A stretch of DNA of 7,682 nucleotides from Phycisphaerae bacterium (lineage in GTDB: Bacteria; Planctomycetota; Phycisphaerae; Phycisphaerales; SM1A02), in NCBI GenBank assembly GCA_016873375.1, contig VGXJ01000074.1:1-7682 (forward strand), read 5' to 3'. The notes under the pieces were generated by a model. It ran no database searches. It was not told the origin of the DNA and worked only from the letters and a program-made list of their open reading frames with translations. How positions within the stretch are numbered: position 1 is the first letter of the stretch; each line of letters opens with the position of its first letter. Shown here one piece after another: positions 6,373 through 7,682 of the stretch. Made by a program: the position numbers and the translations under genes.

Positions 6373-7668
6373 ATGAAGGAATGGACTCCTTTGATCGTCG
6401 CGATGGCATGCGTAGCTTCGGCCTCTGCGCAAGACGCCACCCAAGCGCTTTACCAAGGCCGCATCACCTCCAACAACGTCAACGTCCGGACTGGTCCGGT
6501 CATCGGTGACTCCTACCCCTTCGGCAAGCTCCAGTCGGGCGATGTCGTCGAGGTCATTGAGGAGACCAATGGCTGGGCGCGCGTGCGCACAAGTGGCGGC
6601 GCATTCGCCGGCATGCATGCGTTCGTCTCGGGCGGCACGCTCTCGGCTGACGGCACCACGCTGTCCCTGACTGCCGAGACGCCTTTGCGTGCGCCGAACT
6701 CGAGCGCGCAGGGCGCAGCCCGCAACTCGTACCAGTCGATCGCCACGCTGCCCACGGGCACGACGCTCAACGTGGTCGAGACGCTCGAAGTCGATGGCCT
6801 TCCGGTCTACAAGGTGCGCATGCCAGGCACCGCGACTGGATGGGTCAATGCGAACTACGTGCGCAAGGCCGCGTCCGTCGAAGTGCAAGCGGCTGCCGAT
6901 GCCGTGAAGTCCGCACCCGCACCCGCCGTGGCCACCACGCAGTCGCCTGCGCCGGTGACCACCGCCACGACGCCTGAACTCGATGCCAGCGGCCCCGCGG
7001 CTTCGACCGAAGAGGTCGTCGTGGTCGAGGAAGTCGTCGTAGTGGAGCCACCCAAGCCCACCGCGCTCGATCTCTTCCGTGAGCGCCGCGCAAAGCTCGC
7101 CGATCTCGAATCGACATGGAAGCGTGTGCGCGAGCAGCCCGACCGCTCGGAGGAACTCGAAGCGATCCGCGGGCAGTACATGACCTTCCTGGACAATGCT
7201 GGTTCGGATGCCGGCGCCAAGTCGACGGTGAACTGGCGTCTCCAGCAGATCGATCTGCTGATGAAGATCCAGCAGGAGAACGCCAACGTCGCTGCGACCA
7301 TCAATGCGCTCGATGCCAACTCCGATGCCCTCGCGGTCATCGCCAAGGCCGTCGAGTCGCGCGCGGACTTCGATGCGTTCGGCTACCTGAACCAATCGGT
7401 CGTGTACGACGGTTCATCGCTGCCCGAGCTCTATGTGCTCGCGGATCCGACAACCGGCCAGGCGATCGCGTATGTCGTCCCCGACGACTGCTTTGAGTAC
7501 GACCCCATGCTCGGCACGCTGGTGGGCGTGAAGGGCGACACCACCTACGACCCGACTCTGCGCGTGAAGCTCATTCGCCCGCGCACGATGGAGTCGCTGC
7601 CGGTCGCTCGCACGCCGGCCACCCCCGCCACCGACGGCATGCCGGTCTCCACCGGCTCGTCTGAATGA
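6373..7668 (+). CDS. Secreted protein with two bacterial SH3 domains
   Basis: A 431-residue exported protein. Residues 1-19 form a Sec signal peptide (MKEWTPLIVAMACVASASA, cleavage before QDATQ). Two bacterial SH3 (SH3b) domains follow. The first, about 25-88, has ITSNNVNVRTGP, LQSGDVVEVIEETNGWARVR. The second, about 97-165, has PLRAPNS, LPTGTTLNVVETLEVDGLPV and GTATGWVNANYV. SH3b domains often bind peptidoglycan or other wall material, but the ligand here is unknown. Next come an Ala/Pro/Thr-rich linker (166-211), an acidic-valine repeat (213-225), a charged helical segment (229-335) and a beta-rich C-terminal domain (about 336-404, YDGSSLPELYVLADPTTG) I cannot name. The tail is again Pro/Thr-rich. 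The frame continues upstream to a GTG at 6325, but that start would bury the signal peptide and overlap tolC, so I chose the ATG at 6373. No Shine-Dalgarno precedes it, and the likely -10 box ends 8 bases upstream, so the mRNA may be nearly leaderless. Confidence 0.88.
   Translation: MKEWTPLIVAMACVASASAQDATQALYQGRITSNNVNVRTGPVIGDSYPFGKLQSGDVVEVIEETNGWARVRTSGGAFAGMHAFVSGGTLSADGTTLSLTAETPLRAPNSSAQGAARNSYQSIATLPTGTTLNVVETLEVDGLPVYKVRMPGTATGWVNANYVRKAASVEVQAAADAVKSAPAPAVATTQSPAPVTTATTPELDASGPAASTEEVVVVEEVVVVEPPKPTALDLFRERRAKLADLESTWKRVREQPDRSEELEAIRGQYMTFLDNAGSDAGAKSTVNWRLQQIDLLMKIQQENANVAATINALDANSDALAVIAKAVESRADFDAFGYLNQSVVYDGSSLPELYVLADPTTGQAIAYVVPDDCFEYDPMLGTLVGVKGDTTYDPTLRVKLIRPRTMESLPVARTPATPATDGMPVSTGSSE
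7009..7044 (+). repeat. Imperfect 18-bp tandem repeat encoding EEVVVV twice
   Basis: Two adjacent 18-base units (GAAGAGGTCGTCGTGGTC and GAGGAAGTCGTCGTAGTG) encode EEVVVV-EEVVVV, followed by another Glu and then PPKP. They differ at four third-codon positions, so the peptide is conserved while the DNA has drifted. The unit joins the Ala/Pro/Thr linker to the helical part of the SH3b protein. Confidence 0.8.
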
Positions 7669-7682
7669 ACGACTGAGCCTCC

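Noticed and set aside
6361..7395. Minus-strand open frame of 344 codons opposite the SH3b gene
   Set aside because: The Arg/Gly/His-rich translation has no domain, while the plus strand encodes a signal peptide and SH3b domains in the same interval.

Overview
The window is GC-rich and densely coded. It most resembles a member of the Planctomycetota, probably a Phycisphaerae-type lineage. The strongest clue is a secreted protein that starts with two dockerin-like DLNGNGVVDGADL repeats followed by a sulfatase-modifying-factor (FGE-like) domain, a pairing I associate with that group. A lipid-anchored TolC-family protein and a secreted SH3-repeat protein indicate a diderm envelope. The taxonomic call is inference from protein style, since there is no rRNA gene here.

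Layout. Positions 1-611 (+) hold the C-terminal 40% of a histidine ammonia-lyase (hutH), cut by the window edge. It converges, with an 18-base gap, on a minus-strand gene for the secreted dockerin/FGE-like protein (630-1694). After a 198-base intergenic stretch containing a perfect 7-bp hairpin comes a minus-strand cluster read from right to left: a TolC-family outer-membrane lipoprotein (4561-6330), a Sua5-type threonylcarbamoyl-AMP synthase (3592-4557) and urocanate hydratase hutU (1893-3554). The gaps are 3 and 37 bases, so the three may form one operon. Divergent from tolC is a plus-strand gene for a secreted protein with two SH3b domains (6373-7668). The two divergent genes share a 42-base spacer.

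Function. HutH converts histidine to urocanate and HutU converts urocanate to imidazolone propionate, so the first two steps of histidine degradation are encoded here. They lie on opposite strands with an unrelated gene between them. The other genes serve tRNA t6A modification (Sua5), efflux or secretion across the outer membrane (TolC family), and unknown envelope or extracellular roles (SH3b and FGE-like proteins). There is no mobile element, CRISPR array, tRNA or rRNA.

I do not see a clear new multi-gene system. The best leads are the divergent 42-base promoter, whose single AT-rich core reads as a -10 box on both strands and predicts a nearly leaderless SH3b transcript; the FGE-like protein that lacks the two copper-binding cysteines of true FGE; and the unusual tolC-sua5-hutU grouping.
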